Below, in pieces: positions 30,501-40,374 of a stretch of 64,000 bases of DNA (position 1 is the first letter of the stretch; each line of letters begins with the position of its first letter). The stretch covers positions 117,805-181,804 of the forward strand of contig JAMYGW020000016.1 of assembly GCA_025617375.2 (NCBI GenBank). Reading direction: 5' to 3'. The notes below the pieces were generated by a model. It ran no database searches, had not been told where the DNA came from, and saw nothing but the letters and a program-made list of their open reading frames with translations. The position numbers and the translations under genes were made by a program. Source of the stretch: Acarospora socialis (lineage: Eukaryota; Ascomycota; Lecanoromycetes; Acarosporales; Acarosporaceae).

Positions 30501-33500
30501 TTTTTTTTAAGGGAATAGCCAACACAAATGTACAGCGGGTGTGTATTTATTAATGCGTGCATCTCCTTTAATAGAATATAGTTCAACAGTATTAATACTA
30601 TGTTTATGAATAGGAGCTATTACTACTGTATTTAGTTCTCTTATTGGTTTATTCCAACAAGATATTAAAAAAGTTATAGCATATTCTACTATGAGTCAAT
30701 TGGCTCGAGAATATAAATTAAATTCTATTATATTCAGGCATCAAACTATATACGAAGAAATTATTAAGTATATTATAATTTGTTACATTAAAATGCAATT
30801 ATTTATTAAAAAAAATTTATTTAAAAAAGTTAATTTTATGATAAGACCCTTATCAATGCAGCATTCTATCATTTATAAATTAAATCCTTATTATGTAACT
30901 GGATTTGTATACGGTGAAGGATGTTTCCTTATAAATGTTAATACCAGATCTGATCAGAAATTAGGGTATAACGTAAATTTAATGTTTAAACTAAAAATAC
31001 ATTTAAGAGATAGAAAATTATTAGAAAATATATGAAATTATTTCGATAATCTAGGTAATATTACTATTAGAAAACATGGTTATATTGAATTAATCGTTAG
31101 TTCTATAAAAGATATAAAAGTTCTTATTAATCATTTTGATAGTTATCCTTTAATAACACAAAAGTGGGCGGATTATCAAATATTTAAGCAAATTTTTATA
31201 TTAATAAATAATAAAGAACATGTAAAAATTGAAGGATTCAAAAAAATATTGTCATTAAAATTAGTTTTTAATAAAGGACTATCTTCTCAATTAAAATTAG
31301 CTTTTCCTTATATATTCCCTGCTATAAGACCTCAAACACCTTTATCTCAAATTCAAGATCCTTATTGAATATCAGGATTTGTAGATGCAGAAGGATGTTT
31401 TTTTGTGAGATTATCTAGTACTTTAACTAGTGCAAGTTTAGTATTTAAAGTAACACAAGACATTAGAGATGCTAAGTTATTACAAGAGTTTATTAATTAT
31501 TTTAAATGTGGATATTATAAACTTAGCTCAATAGTGGCGGGTTATTATACTGTTACTAAATTTAATGATATAAATACAATAATTATTCCTTTTTTAAAAA
31601 AATATCCTCTACTCGGATTAAAATCTAAAGATTTTAATGACTTTGTAAAAGTTGCAGAATTAATACAAGATAAAGCCCATTTAAAAGGAATTGAACAAAT
31701 TAAACAACAAATTAAATCTGGTATGAATAAAGCTAGAGATATTAATAATTATTTTTGGAGTTTATTATCTAAAAATAAAAATTCATATAAAGAAATATTA
31801 CAATATCCTGGGGATAAAAAACATTATTCTACTATGGTAACAAAGTCATACAATTCGAGTTTATTATCTTTAACTACTTACAAATCATTTAATGAGTGAT
31901 TGGGAGGATTAATAGATGGTAAAGGTCAGTTAGTAGTATCTAAAAAAGGTTATGCTAATTTTAAAATTATATTATCTGAAAAAGATAAATCTATACTTTA
32001 TGAAATAAAACACAAATATGGAGGATCTATAAAAAGTATTTCTGGAAAAAATTCATATAGATATAAATTACATCATAAAAAAGGTTTAATTAAATTAGTT
32101 AATAGTATTAATGGATTAATTAGAAATCCTGTAAAGATATTACAATTAAATAAAGTTTGTACATTATATAATATAGAACTTAAACCTATTATACCTTTAA
32201 TATATAATAATGGATGATTAAGTGGTATTATAGATGCTGAAGGGTCAATAAGTTTAAATGAACAATCTGATAAATTGATTTTAAGTATTACTCAAAAAAA
32301 TAGATTTATATTAGATCCTTTAAATAAATTATACGGAGGAAGAATTAAAATTGTTAGCTCTAAAGATGCATTTCAATATTCTATATATAGAAAAAATGAA
32401 ATTTTAAATTTAGTAGATAATTATTTTATTAAATATCCATTAAAATCTAGTAAAGCTAATAAACTTAAAATTATAGAAGATTTTTATCTTTATATAGATA
32501 AAAATGAACCAAATAATTTAAAAAAATGAATAAATTTTAAAAATAAATGAGACAAATTATAATATAAATATTAACTTCATATATTGCTATAAATAATATA
32601 GCAAAGAGGTTGGTTTTAAGAACATTTATATAGTTATTTCAATAATTAATTCGCAGATAACCAAAGCTCTAGGTTATATTTATTATAATCTAATTAGTGG
32701 TAATCTTCTTAATTCATCTCTCACTCTGTGATTGTACTATTACATAATTAAATATGTAATTATGTCAGTAAGATGAAAGATTATAACTATAAGCAAGTGA
32801 GTAGGAATCTCAGAGGCCATACGTTTGATATTAATTTTTGTTGTTAAATTAACTATAGTTAATCTAACAACAATAACATTTATCTTTATTAACGATTTAT
32901 TTTTATTAAGTTTAATAATTATATTTAATATCTTATATTTTACAATATTTATGTGTTATTTTTTTTTATATTATATTCTTTAGTTTGTATTACTACAATA
33001 GTTTTTTTGATGTTACCAAATTTAGAAATATCCATAGCTGTATAAATACAACGATTAATACTTCAGATAATAAAAAAAAGGCTAAGGATTTAGCCTTTAA
33101 TTATTAGCGGGTTTAATAGACAAAGACGGATATTTTAAGTAAAAAAGGATATTCTAGTTGTGAAATTTCTATGGATTCTAGAGATAAAAAAGCATTGTAT
33201 GAAATAAAACAAAAATATGGTGGAAGCATAAAACCTATTTCAAATGCTTAATCTATAAGATATAAGACATAAAAAGGTTTAATTTAATTAATAAACGATG
33301 TAAATGGATTAATAAGAAATCCCGCACGGTTATTACAAATTAATAAACTTTGTGTAAATTACGGTATAGAGTTAAAATATCCAGCCCCATTAACTTTTAA
33401 TGATGGATGATTAAGTGGATTTATAGATAGTGACGGATCTATTTATTATAATGAAGCATCTGGACTAGTATTTAGAAGTTTATCTCGGAAAAATAGATAT

Positions 33501-36500
33501 TTATTAGAACGGTTAATAGCAATATACGGAGGAAGAGTTTATATACTTAGCCCTAAAATAGAAGCATTTAAATATGTTATCTATAGAAAAGCTGAGTTAT
33601 TTAATAGATAATTATTTTACGAAATATCCTTTTAAAAACAAACAGAAAAAATGAGCCGGGTTAATTTAATAAAATATTTCAATCGACACACTGTCGATGG
33701 AAATAGCCAAGATATAAATAAATACAATGATTGAATTACATTTAAAGATAGATGAGAAAAATATAAAAATTAATAAAGAAATGGTCCAAATTATACTATT
33801 AATCTTTATAGTGTATTTGCAATTAGGAATGATGGTTATTGCAGTAGGTTTATCATCTTATAATGTAGCTTTATTTCATTTAGTTAATCATGCTTTTTAT
33901 AAAGGACTTCTATTCTTAGGTGCAGGTTCTGTTATACACGCATGAGCTGATAATCAAGACTTTAGAAAATATGGAGGATTAAGAGCATTTTTACCTTTAA
34001 CATACTCAGTTATGTTAATAGCTTCTCTTAGTTTAGTAGCTTTTCCTTTTATGACAGGGTTTTACTCTAAAGATTTTATACTTGAATCTGCTTATGGGCA
34101 ATTTTATTTTTCTAGTACTTTTGTATATTTTATAGCAACTATAGGTGCAATGTTTACTACTTTATATTCAGTTAAAGTTTTATACTTAACTTTTTTAACT
34201 AATCCTAATGGACCTTTAGTTAACTATAGAAAAGCACATGAAAGTGATATTTTTATGAGTATACCTGCCGGGCGATCTGGGATATCGCCCATAGTGGGTA
34301 ATAAACTATCAAACTCCGGGGACACCCTAAAGCTTCTGGTACCAAACTATATACGAAAGATTATAAGTGGCTGAACTAATTATTCAGGTACGGTAATAAG
34401 TCAGGAGATTTCTGAAAAGATAATGGGCTATCGCGGATCTAAGTCAGATTTTATTTAAAAATTTGTAAAAGAGCAACGAGTAGACGGTAGTTGTCACAAA
34501 AGAAATTCTCTTGTGTTTAAGGTGTACTCTAATGGATTTCGAAAGAAATTATCCAGTCAGAATCCCATCTTAACAAATGTATTTACGGGTTATAATCGTA
34601 ACTTTATAACAGGTATTACTTCTATTTCAGGAGGACAGCAGAAATTACATCCCTCTTTTGTAACAGGATTCTCTGATGGAGAAAGCTATTTTTCTATTAA
34701 TTATAACATATCTACTAAGATGAATAAAGGCTGAATTATAAATTTACAATTTGGTATATCTTTACACAAAAAGGATCGACCTCTAGAGTTAATTCAAACA
34801 TTCTTTAGGGGTCGAGGAACTGTTGCGTCACACGGTAGAGGAAAAGTTCAATATAGAGTTTAATCTATTAAGGATTTACAAGTTATTATACACCATTTTG
34901 ATAATTTGCCTTTAATTACTCATAAATGGTCTGATTTTCAATGATTTAAACAAGCTTTTGAATTGGTTAAATCTAAAAAACATTTAACATTAAACGGTTT
35001 AGTCAATATTGTGACAATTAAGACTTAAATGAATTTAGGTTTACCGCATGATTGAAGTCGTACTTTTCCTAAGATAATTCCAATTGTGCGGCCTTTAGTA
35101 GAAAACATGGTAATAATAGATCCGAATTGAATATCAGGATTTGTTAATGGTGAAGGTAACTTTTTTATATTTGTTATAAATTCTAAAACAAAAGTTGGAA
35201 AGCAAGTTGTCTTAATGTTTTCAACAACTGAACATTTTAGAGACGATTGCTTGCTCCGGTCTCTTTGTGATTTATAAGGTTCTCGTGCTTACTATCCTCG
35301 TTCCTATCGAGATAAAGGAAACTTTACTGTTACAAAGTTTTCCGATATAGAACAAAAAATTATACCCTTTTTTAAAAACTATCCAATTAACGGTGTTAAA
35401 TCTCTAGATTTCTCTGATTTTTGTAAAGTGGTGGAAATAATCAGAGTGAAAAAGCATCTAACACAAAAACGGGAGGTTGAGATTGAAAAAATCAAAAGTG
35501 TAATGAATACTAAAAGGGTTAGTTAAGGAATTCTTTTTCCTATACCCTTTTGTATATAGATACAGTTTTTTAATAATGGCCTTTTTGCCTAATAATCTAT
35601 TTAGAGATAACCCATATTTATATTTGTATGATAAATCTGATCGCCTTGTTAATTATTTTAGCTTTTTTTTCTATTTTTTTTGGTTATATCACTAAAGATA
35701 TATTTATTGGATTAGGTTCAGGTTTTTTTGCAGATAACGGTTTATTTATACACCCAAGACATGAAATTATGTTAGACACAGAATTTGCTGTTCCTCCTCT
35801 ATTTAAATTGCTACCTTTAATTTTTACGATTTTATTAAGCGTAATTTCTATAGTTTTATCAGAATTTTACCCTAAACTATTAATAAGGTTTAAATTTACT
35901 AGGTTTGGTTATAATATCTTTAGTTTTTTTAATCAACGTTTCTTAATTGAACTTTTTTATAATCTTTATATTACGGATCTTATATTAAAATTGGGAGGTC
36001 AAACAACGAAGGTTATTGACAAAGGTTCTGTTGAATTATTAGGGCCTTATGGTTTGGAAAAAGGATTGATTAATTTAAGTAAAAATATTGCTAGTTTAGA
36101 TACTGGTGTTATTACATCCTATGCCTTATATATATTAGTTGGACTTATTTTCTATATATTAATACCATATTTATCTTTAACGGATAATTGTCTTATAATT
36201 ATAATGTTGTTTGGTCTAATATCACTTACTGAAAGTAAACAATTTAGGCCGCCTCTTTCTCACTCTTTTGTAATATCACCTTTACAATCTGGTGTCTTAT
36301 ATGCAGTAGGTGTTTTATCTTTAACTTTTTATTTTGAAAATTTATGTAATATAAACGTTAATATAACATATTCTATTCCATATGTTATTTCATTAAATGA
36401 CATTATAGCGGATTTTACTAATAGTATAACTCCAAGTTTTACTAGTCGTTTTACTAATATATACATACCTAGTGTTAACTTCCATGATTTCAGAATAGTA

Positions 36501-37934
36501 GATCTTAGTAGAATTTATAATTCTGTGGTTAATAATAGTACTAGTTTATCAAATAATAGTTTACCTTACTATGGTTTTAATAGAGGATGTATTTTATTGT
36601 CCCATAATCCCTCTATTTTTAATCTAAGTTTTATTTTTAGTTATAAAGCATATATTTTTGTCCTATTAGTTCCTTTGTTGTCATTAATAAATAGTATTTT
36701 TTCCTTTTTATTTGCTAATTCATCAAATTTGCTTTCATCAAGGATTAAATTGCCTACATTTATTAGGGATAAAACTAAAACAATTTATAGTCGCGGGCTT
36801 TCGCTTTTATCTAGGATTAAATTGCCTTCTTTTATTAGGGATAAAACTAAAACAATTTATAGTCGAGGGCTTTCGCTTTCATCTAGGATTAAATTGCCTT
36901 CTTTTATTAGGGATAAATTTAAAACAATTTCTAGTCGTTTGGCTTCATCGATTACTAAATCACCTAATTTTGCTCTTAATATAGAAAAAGAAACTTTAGG
37001 TATATTTAGTAATATGATGGATTCGTCTATAACCAAATTACCGGAATTTCTTTTTGATATACCTAAAACCATTTCTCCTGAGTTTAGGAATATTACGGTT
37101 AACATTTTTCATACTAGTCAAAGAGATACCACTTGGCATAATTACTGCAATTTTAATATTGCTGAAAGAGCACAACACATAAGGAGTGCAATAGACGCAC
37201 ATGCTAGAGAACTATTGTTTTTAGCTACAGCTAGAATTCCAGAACAAATTTCTGAATTATATCGGGAGATTAATGAGTTAAATAGGATCCCTGGTGTTAA
37301 TGTGAGTATTGTAAATGGATTTGTTACTGCTATTTTATCACCACGTCTCGCTGGAAATAGATCTTTGGCTAATAGGATTAAAATTTTAGACGATATGGCT
37401 TGTGTTATACAAGGTTATTTTGCAGATATGGTTAGATCATTGGCTGCAATTATGCAATTAGTTGATATGATGAAAACCTACTACACAGACTTTCAGATGG
37501 ATTCGGCTTTGTCTAATTATAGAAGTATAATTCATGCACTAATTGAAAATAGTTCTACACTATACTCAATGCGGGTGTATAATGAATTATTAGATGAAAC
37601 TTTAATTGAGCTATCTAATTATTCATCCCCTCGTGATTTCTCTAATTTACATGATGATGTTTCTTCTCGTGAGGATTGGTTTTGTAAAAAAATTACGCAT
37701 AGATTTGGTTATGGGGTTACATATGATTCTGCCGGCGAGCCTAGTTCTTGCGGGATTAACATTGGTGTAAACGGTACACATGATTGGTACGAATCAGAGC
37801 AACATGTTACACGTGAGCACCCTTGTTGTTATTGCAATATTGATTTTTCAGATTCGGATCACAGAATTAGATGCTATATGTGTAAATGCACTCTTCATAC
37901 TAACTGTTACAGTGATTTACACAAAAATGCTTAA
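21557..37934 (+). CDS. nad5: NADH dehydrogenase subunit 5, nine exons, long C-terminal fusion
   Basis: Proton-pumping subunit of complex I. Exons from protein continuity plus the T|...G| rule of group I introns: 21557-21880, 23221-23322, 25227-25370, 26643-26756, 28060-28092, 29323-29363, 30531-30696, 33820-34266, 35649-37934. They sum to 3657 nt = 1218 codons plus stop with no frame conflict. Conserved blocks include [88 protein letters not shown] and [19 protein letters not shown]. Ordinary Nad5 ends after about 650 residues (near [11 protein letters not shown], about 36235). The frame then continues for about 565 foreign codons. Confidence 0.9.
21881..23220 (+). mobile_element. nad5 intron 1, group I
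   Basis: Follows T at 21880 and ends with G at 23220. Core text GATAAACTGTCAAATTCC, CTAAAGCTTATGGTACCAAG and the final GTAGACGGCAG are the same class as nad5 intron 8 (34267). Carries a broken LAGLIDADG ORF. Confidence 0.85.
22265..23170 (+). pseudogene. LAGLIDADG endonuclease in nad5 intron 1, frameshifted
   Basis: First half: [20 protein letters not shown] and [15 protein letters not shown], then a frameshift near 22400 and stops. The second half is open from about 22690 to 23170 with [34 protein letters not shown] and [18 protein letters not shown], the canonical family C-terminus. Two-motif LAGLIDADG_1 enzyme, dead through the first half. Confidence 0.8.
23323..24198 (+). CDS. LAGLIDADG_2 ORF, in frame with nad5 exon 2
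   Basis: Open from exon 2 (WEG then [13 protein letters not shown]) to TAA at 24198. LAGLIDADG_2 layout: first motif region [17 protein letters not shown], middle [20 protein letters not shown] and [21 protein letters not shown]-terminal [12 protein letters not shown]. The second motif, normally W-x-M-D-D-G, is [10 protein letters not shown], and the first lacks its acidic residue (LLSNS where LLGDG/LLSDG is usual). The reading frame is kept but DNA cleavage looks lost; a maturase role is possible. Confidence 0.75.
   Translation: MHKCLKWLNLHDDSVLNFMFFIHTFNQKRFFFSRKLKSKERIGPHNLDVISLIVGSLLSNSYLEKRKYGLGIRIIFVKCSNNVEYLMWFHSFLVQRGYCSHNKPKLSKLIGKGNKVLFLYSFNSYSFSSFIWLFNMFYRDNLKIIPRNLDKYITPLALASLFLSSAELSGKKTEKGKLGKLATRLVSIEDLNYLSIILKNKYNIETVIKFDNGGSFYVKNSSFSTFSKIVKPHILPSLHYKLNRSIIKLSLSGTHSLHNSSISYLSSKGISTQTKKDLSNVKYTIKYKKEY
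24199..24774 (+). pseudogene. second LAGLIDADG_2 ORF in nad5 intron 2, frameshifted
   Basis: [20 protein letters not shown] starts it. After a 1-nt shift near 24260 comes [53 protein letters not shown] (motif intact) and [11 protein letters not shown] second shift near 24675 leads to [13 protein letters not shown] and MLYKI, ending at TAA about 24774. Close to the intact family consensus apart from the two shifts, so decay is recent. Confidence 0.8.
25371..26315 (+). CDS. LAGLIDADG maturase-like ORF, both catalytic Asp lost
   Basis: Open from exon 3 to TAA at 26313-26315 (about 315 residues). Two LAGLIDADG motifs, but [14 protein letters not shown] has Val and [14 protein letters not shown] has Asn where the metal-binding acidic residue normally stands (compare GLIEGDG and GFIEADG in the related nad4 intron ORF). 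The C-terminus is normal ([26 protein letters not shown]). With an undamaged frame, this suggests loss of cleavage with retention of RNA splicing help (inference). Confidence 0.85.
25371..26642 (+). mobile_element. nad5 intron 3, group I
   Basis: Between T 25370 (SFG codon) and G 26642. Core strands GGACAATCCGCAGGAAAT, AGATCCTCAGAGACTACACG and GAAGATATAGTCC (26514-26612). Its ORF is continuous with exon 3. Confidence 0.88.
26757..27854 (+). CDS. LAGLIDADG homing endonuclease, nad5 intron 4
   Basis: Reads on from exon 4 ([14 protein letters not shown]) to TAA at 27852-27854. Motifs [14 protein letters not shown] and [14 protein letters not shown] keep both acidic residues. The middle has the [20 protein letters not shown] and FYKWVENF blocks of this LAGLIDADG_1 subtype. 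About 110 poorly conserved residues precede the first motif. Looks intact. Confidence 0.88.
26757..28059 (+). mobile_element. nad5 intron 4, group I
   Basis: Between T 26756 (SQIG) and G 28059, next to the 33-nt exon 5. Core text AGATCCTCAGAGACTGAG and AAAGATATAGTCC near 27865-28050. Confidence 0.85.
28093..29322 (+). mobile_element. nad5 intron 5, group I
   Basis: Between T 28092 (MAMEG) and G 29322. Core strands GGACAATCCGCAGGAAAC, TCCCCAGAGACTACTCG and AGAGATAGTCCGAAC at 29108-29270. Flanked by the two shortest nad5 exons (33 and 41 nt). Confidence 0.85.
28181..29005 (+). CDS. LAGLIDADG_2-type ORF with NUMOD1-like head, nad5 intron 5
   Basis: 275 codons with TGA as Trp at 28397 and 28667; free-standing, TTG or ATT start. 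The N-terminus ([30 protein letters not shown]) looks like a NUMOD1 DNA-binding helix-turn-helix module. Then [50 protein letters not shown] and [19 protein letters not shown] match the second half of LAGLIDADG_2 enzymes. The second motif has Asn for Asp (HGNG against MGDG). Activity doubtful. Confidence 0.65.
29364..30444 (+). CDS. LAGLIDADG homing endonuclease, nad5 intron 6
   Basis: Continuous with exon 6 in code 4, ending TAA at 30442-30444. Motifs [14 protein letters not shown] and [14 protein letters not shown] are intact. C-terminal [19 protein letters not shown] is typical. The N-terminal part runs through the catalytic RNA core, so the same bases serve ribozyme and protein, as in other in-frame intron ORFs. 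Confidence 0.88.
29364..30530 (+). mobile_element. nad5 intron 6, group I
   Basis: Between T 29363 and G 30530. GGGTTAATCAGCAGGAAAC, GGATCCTCAGAGACTACACG and AAAGATATAGTCCGATCC are the core strands; the first two are themselves translated as part of the intron ORF. Confidence 0.88.
30697..32562 (+). CDS. fused double LAGLIDADG endonuclease (four motifs)
   Basis: A single frame from exon 7 through TAA 32560-32562, about 620 residues. First unit: [14 protein letters not shown] and [14 protein letters not shown], ending [20 protein letters not shown]. Second unit from about residue 400: [34 protein letters not shown] and [14 protein letters not shown]. Each unit alone is the usual size of a complete two-motif enzyme. 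The second unit's first motif has Lys where the catalytic Asp belongs. Such a four-motif head-to-tail fusion is unusual; it probably arose when an endonuclease gene inserted in frame at the end of another. Confidence 0.85.
33095..33640 (+). pseudogene. third LAGLIDADG unit in nad5 intron 7, decayed
   Basis: [19 protein letters not shown]-type frameshifted middle, [14 protein letters not shown] and [11 protein letters not shown], with TAA codons and frame changes. It resembles the second unit of the preceding four-motif ORF, so a tandem duplicate of that unit. Confidence 0.7.
34267..35648 (+). mobile_element. nad5 intron 8, group I
   Basis: Between T 34266 (SIP) and G 35648 (then [13 protein letters not shown]). 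The core GATAAACT..., CTAAAGCTTCTGGTACCAAA and GTAGACGGTAG mirror nad5 intron 1, indicating a related intron at a second site in the same gene. Confidence 0.8.
34513..35526 (+). pseudogene. LAGLIDADG endonuclease in nad5 intron 8, nonsense-broken
   Basis: [78 protein letters not shown] to TAA at about 35526. In-frame TAA at about 34861, 35026 and 35275. No frameshift, so decay is recent. Confidence 0.8.
36238..37934 (+). CDS. foreign C-terminal extension of Nad5
   Basis: About 565 residues in frame with nad5. The junction has [16 protein letters not shown], resembling a COX1 C-terminal peptide. Then two membrane segments ([34 protein letters not shown]), then three 24-residue repeats [20 protein letters not shown] (36730-36950). 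A helical domain follows ([35 protein letters not shown]), homologous to the ORFs at 15987 and 38342. The Cys/His knuckle is C-x2-C-x12-C-x2-C-x4-H-x2-C near the end. Either it is translated as a fused Nad5, or it is released or not made; the sequence cannot tell. Confidence 0.7.
36730..36955 (+). repeat. 72-bp tandem repeat, three copies
   Basis: Unit contains AGGATTAAATTGCCTTCTTT and TTTATTAGGGATAAAACTAA. The copies differ by a few bases and stay in frame, giving a 24-residue peptide repeat with a basic, amphipathic character. Confidence 0.85.
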
Positions 37935-38365
37935 TTTAAAAGTTTTAAAGTTATTACAAAGTTTACCTATAGCTATAACATAACTATGCGTAAGATATAG
38001 TGCATATTTCAATGTTAAAGTGTTTCTATCATTGTTTTAGGAATATTACTTTCTTCCCTCAACATTTGTTAGGTTTACCAGGAATGCCTAGAAGAATTAG
38101 TGCCTTTCCTTACGCGTTTGTGGCTTGAAATTTAGTAAGTAGTTTCGGTTCTACAATATAAGTAGTTGCTACAAGGTTATTTTTATATACCGTGTATGCT
38201 CAATTAGTTTGTGGTAAACATACATCAAGATATCCATGGTTAACTCCCCAGTTTTATAGTGATTTATTACAAACTTTATTAAATAGAGCTTACAACAGTT
38301 TAGAATGATGTTTAAATAGTCCGCCTAAACCTCATGCATTTGTGAGTTTACCTTTACAGAGTGGT
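37935..38365 (+). pseudogene. cox1: cox1 3' end copy 2, with intron tail
   Basis: An intron-tail stretch (CGTAAGATATAGTGCATATT) is followed by cox1 codons from about 38035: [36 protein letters not shown] (about 38157), VVATRLF, then [52 protein letters not shown]: the true C-terminus of COX1. The stop and the D-to-Y change at PDAFAGW make it non-functional. After PLQS the frame carries on into the next ORF instead of stopping. Confidence 0.8.
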
Positions 38366-38911
38366 GCAAAGGATATGATAACCATTGCTATATCAGGGAT
38401 ATTAGTGACTATTCCTAGCTCTTATCTATCTCTTGTAAAAAACTTTGGCCTTGGTATATTGTTTGGAATCCCTGTAGTTACTAACATAATCGTATATGCT
38501 AACACAGGAATTGTTATATCAGAGGAGGGGTTATTAGGTCAATTACAAGAGACATTAAGAGATTTAGATAGGTATTTAGTTCAACTTAATAATTTTATAA
38601 ATCAATTTCATAACTTTGTAAGCCAAAATGATATTGCAGTAATTACTAGTGAAACCGGATCTTTACAGATTGATGTATCTGTAAGTCTAGATAACGTTAC
38701 TGCCCAAAACTATGCTAATAGAATTGAAGTATTTGATCGATTAATTCACCATCATATTAATGAGATTGAATCTTTACTAGAGAGAGCTAGTAATATTGAA
38801 AATCAAATAAGGGATTTGAATAGTGATTATGTTACTCAATTAAATTCCTATAGAGAAAGACTTAGTTCATTAATTAGTAGTTATGGCCATACTATACAAT
38901 CTTGGTATTAA
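38342..38911 (+). CDS. COX1-tail / coiled-coil chimeric ORF
   Basis: In frame with the cox1 C-terminus: FVSLPLQSGAKDMITIAISG, a hydrophobic segment (ILVTIPSSYLSLVKNFGLGI), then about 140 residues of helix-forming sequence (LQETLRDLDRYLVQLNNFIN, ANRIEVFDRLIHHHINEIES, LLERASNIENQIRDLNSDY). ANRIEVFDRLI matches [11 protein letters not shown] of the nad5 extension. No zinc knuckle. GTG 38342 or a cox1-linked start. Truncated paralog at 56087-56533. Confidence 0.6.
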   Translation: MSLPLQSGAKDMITIAISGILVTIPSSYLSLVKNFGLGILFGIPVVTNIIVYANTGIVISEEGLLGQLQETLRDLDRYLVQLNNFINQFHNFVSQNDIAVITSETGSLQIDVSVSLDNVTAQNYANRIEVFDRLIHHHINEIESLLERASNIENQIRDLNSDYVTQLNSYRERLSSLISSYGHTIQSWY

Positions 38912-39409
<498 letters not shown>

Positions 39410-39791
39410 CTTAAATCTAGTATTGTGTATATCTTTATAAAAATCTGAAAAAAAAAATTAAATTTTATTTAAATTTTTTGTTTGTTTAAATTTGCTTTTT
39501 CATAAGATAGTTTTAAACTATGTAATTTTAGATCTTTCGGTAAAATTTGTAGTCTTGTGGTTGTATCCTTTTGCATTAGATACTTTTTTATCATGTTTGA
39601 TTATTTAATATCTAATCATGTTTTGTTTGGAATAACTAGTATTTTTGTATTACAAGTTTAATTTTTATAAAAGCTTTTTATGATATTTTAGACATAGCTA
39701 TTTTAGATAAAAAGATTTTTATAATTTTTTATAACTTTTTACACTAATAAGCTTAATTTTAGATCTTTTTGTTAAAAAGATCTAAAAAAAA

Positions 39792-39861
39792 CGAGGAATA
39801 GTTCAAAGGCTAGAACATTAATTTAAGATTAAAAATGGGAGTTTAATTCTCTCTTGCTCTA
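39792..39861 (+). tRNA. tRNA-like relic, identical to 17407-17476
   Basis: Same sequence and same two acceptor mismatches as the first copy. Its preservation in both duplicates reflects recent duplication rather than proven function. Confidence 0.4.
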
Positions 39862-40195
39862 GATTGTTATTTTTTTGGTTTGTTTTTTTGTGATTATCTA
39901 AGGCTTTAAATTCTAGACCAGAAAGGGCAACACTTTATATTTGCAATTTTAATATTAATTTCTTCTATTATAGTTACAAGAAATGCTTTGTATACAACCT
40001 TTTTAGATAAAGGTATAGGTTTACAAAGAGTTTTTTTTGTTTAATACACAAGAAAAGTAAATAAATAATTCTCATAAAAGGGAGAGTAAGTTAAAATATC
40101 TATATACAAGTTCTCCTCCTATAGTTTTTTGGATGAGAATCTAAATTTATAGCTTGTAAGACATATTTCAACAAATAAACTTTTTAATGTGAATA

Positions 40196-40370
40196 ATGCC
40201 ACAATTACTTCCTTTTTATTTAATAAACCAACGAATGTTTGGTTTTATAATTCTTATTTTAATTATATATTTTCAAAATACATTTTACCTAGATTTGTAT
40301 GTTTTTAATAAAAACAGGAGAAAAATTCCTGTTTGTCCTCTTTCTCATGCTACTGAGAGTTTTTACCGCT
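40196..40370 (+). pseudogene. atp8: atp8 copy, frameshifted
   Basis: MPQLLPFYLINQRMFGFIIL then IIYFQNTFYLDLYVF: a 4-bp loss in the ATATAT run (compared with 18155-18165) throws the frame, and the C-terminus KISKL-type tail is gone. Preceded by a worn tRNA tail and leader as at the true atp8. Confidence 0.8.
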
Positions 40371-40374
40371 AGAA

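Larger units (their letters stand above)
30697..33819 (+). mobile_element. nad5 intron 7, group I (possibly composite)
   Basis: Between T 30696 (MS) and G 33819, 3.1 kb, the largest intron here. Core-like GCAGATAACCAAAGC and GTAGGAATCTCAGAGGCCATACG lie at 32653-32825, ID-type, after the first ORF. A further endonuclease remnant follows at 33095-33640, then CCAAGATATAAATA. Two ORF units and the length suggest an intron within an intron. Confidence 0.8.

Noticed and set aside
36857-37105. Minus ORF antisense to the 72-bp repeats
   Set aside because: Shadow of the repeated frame of the nad5 extension.
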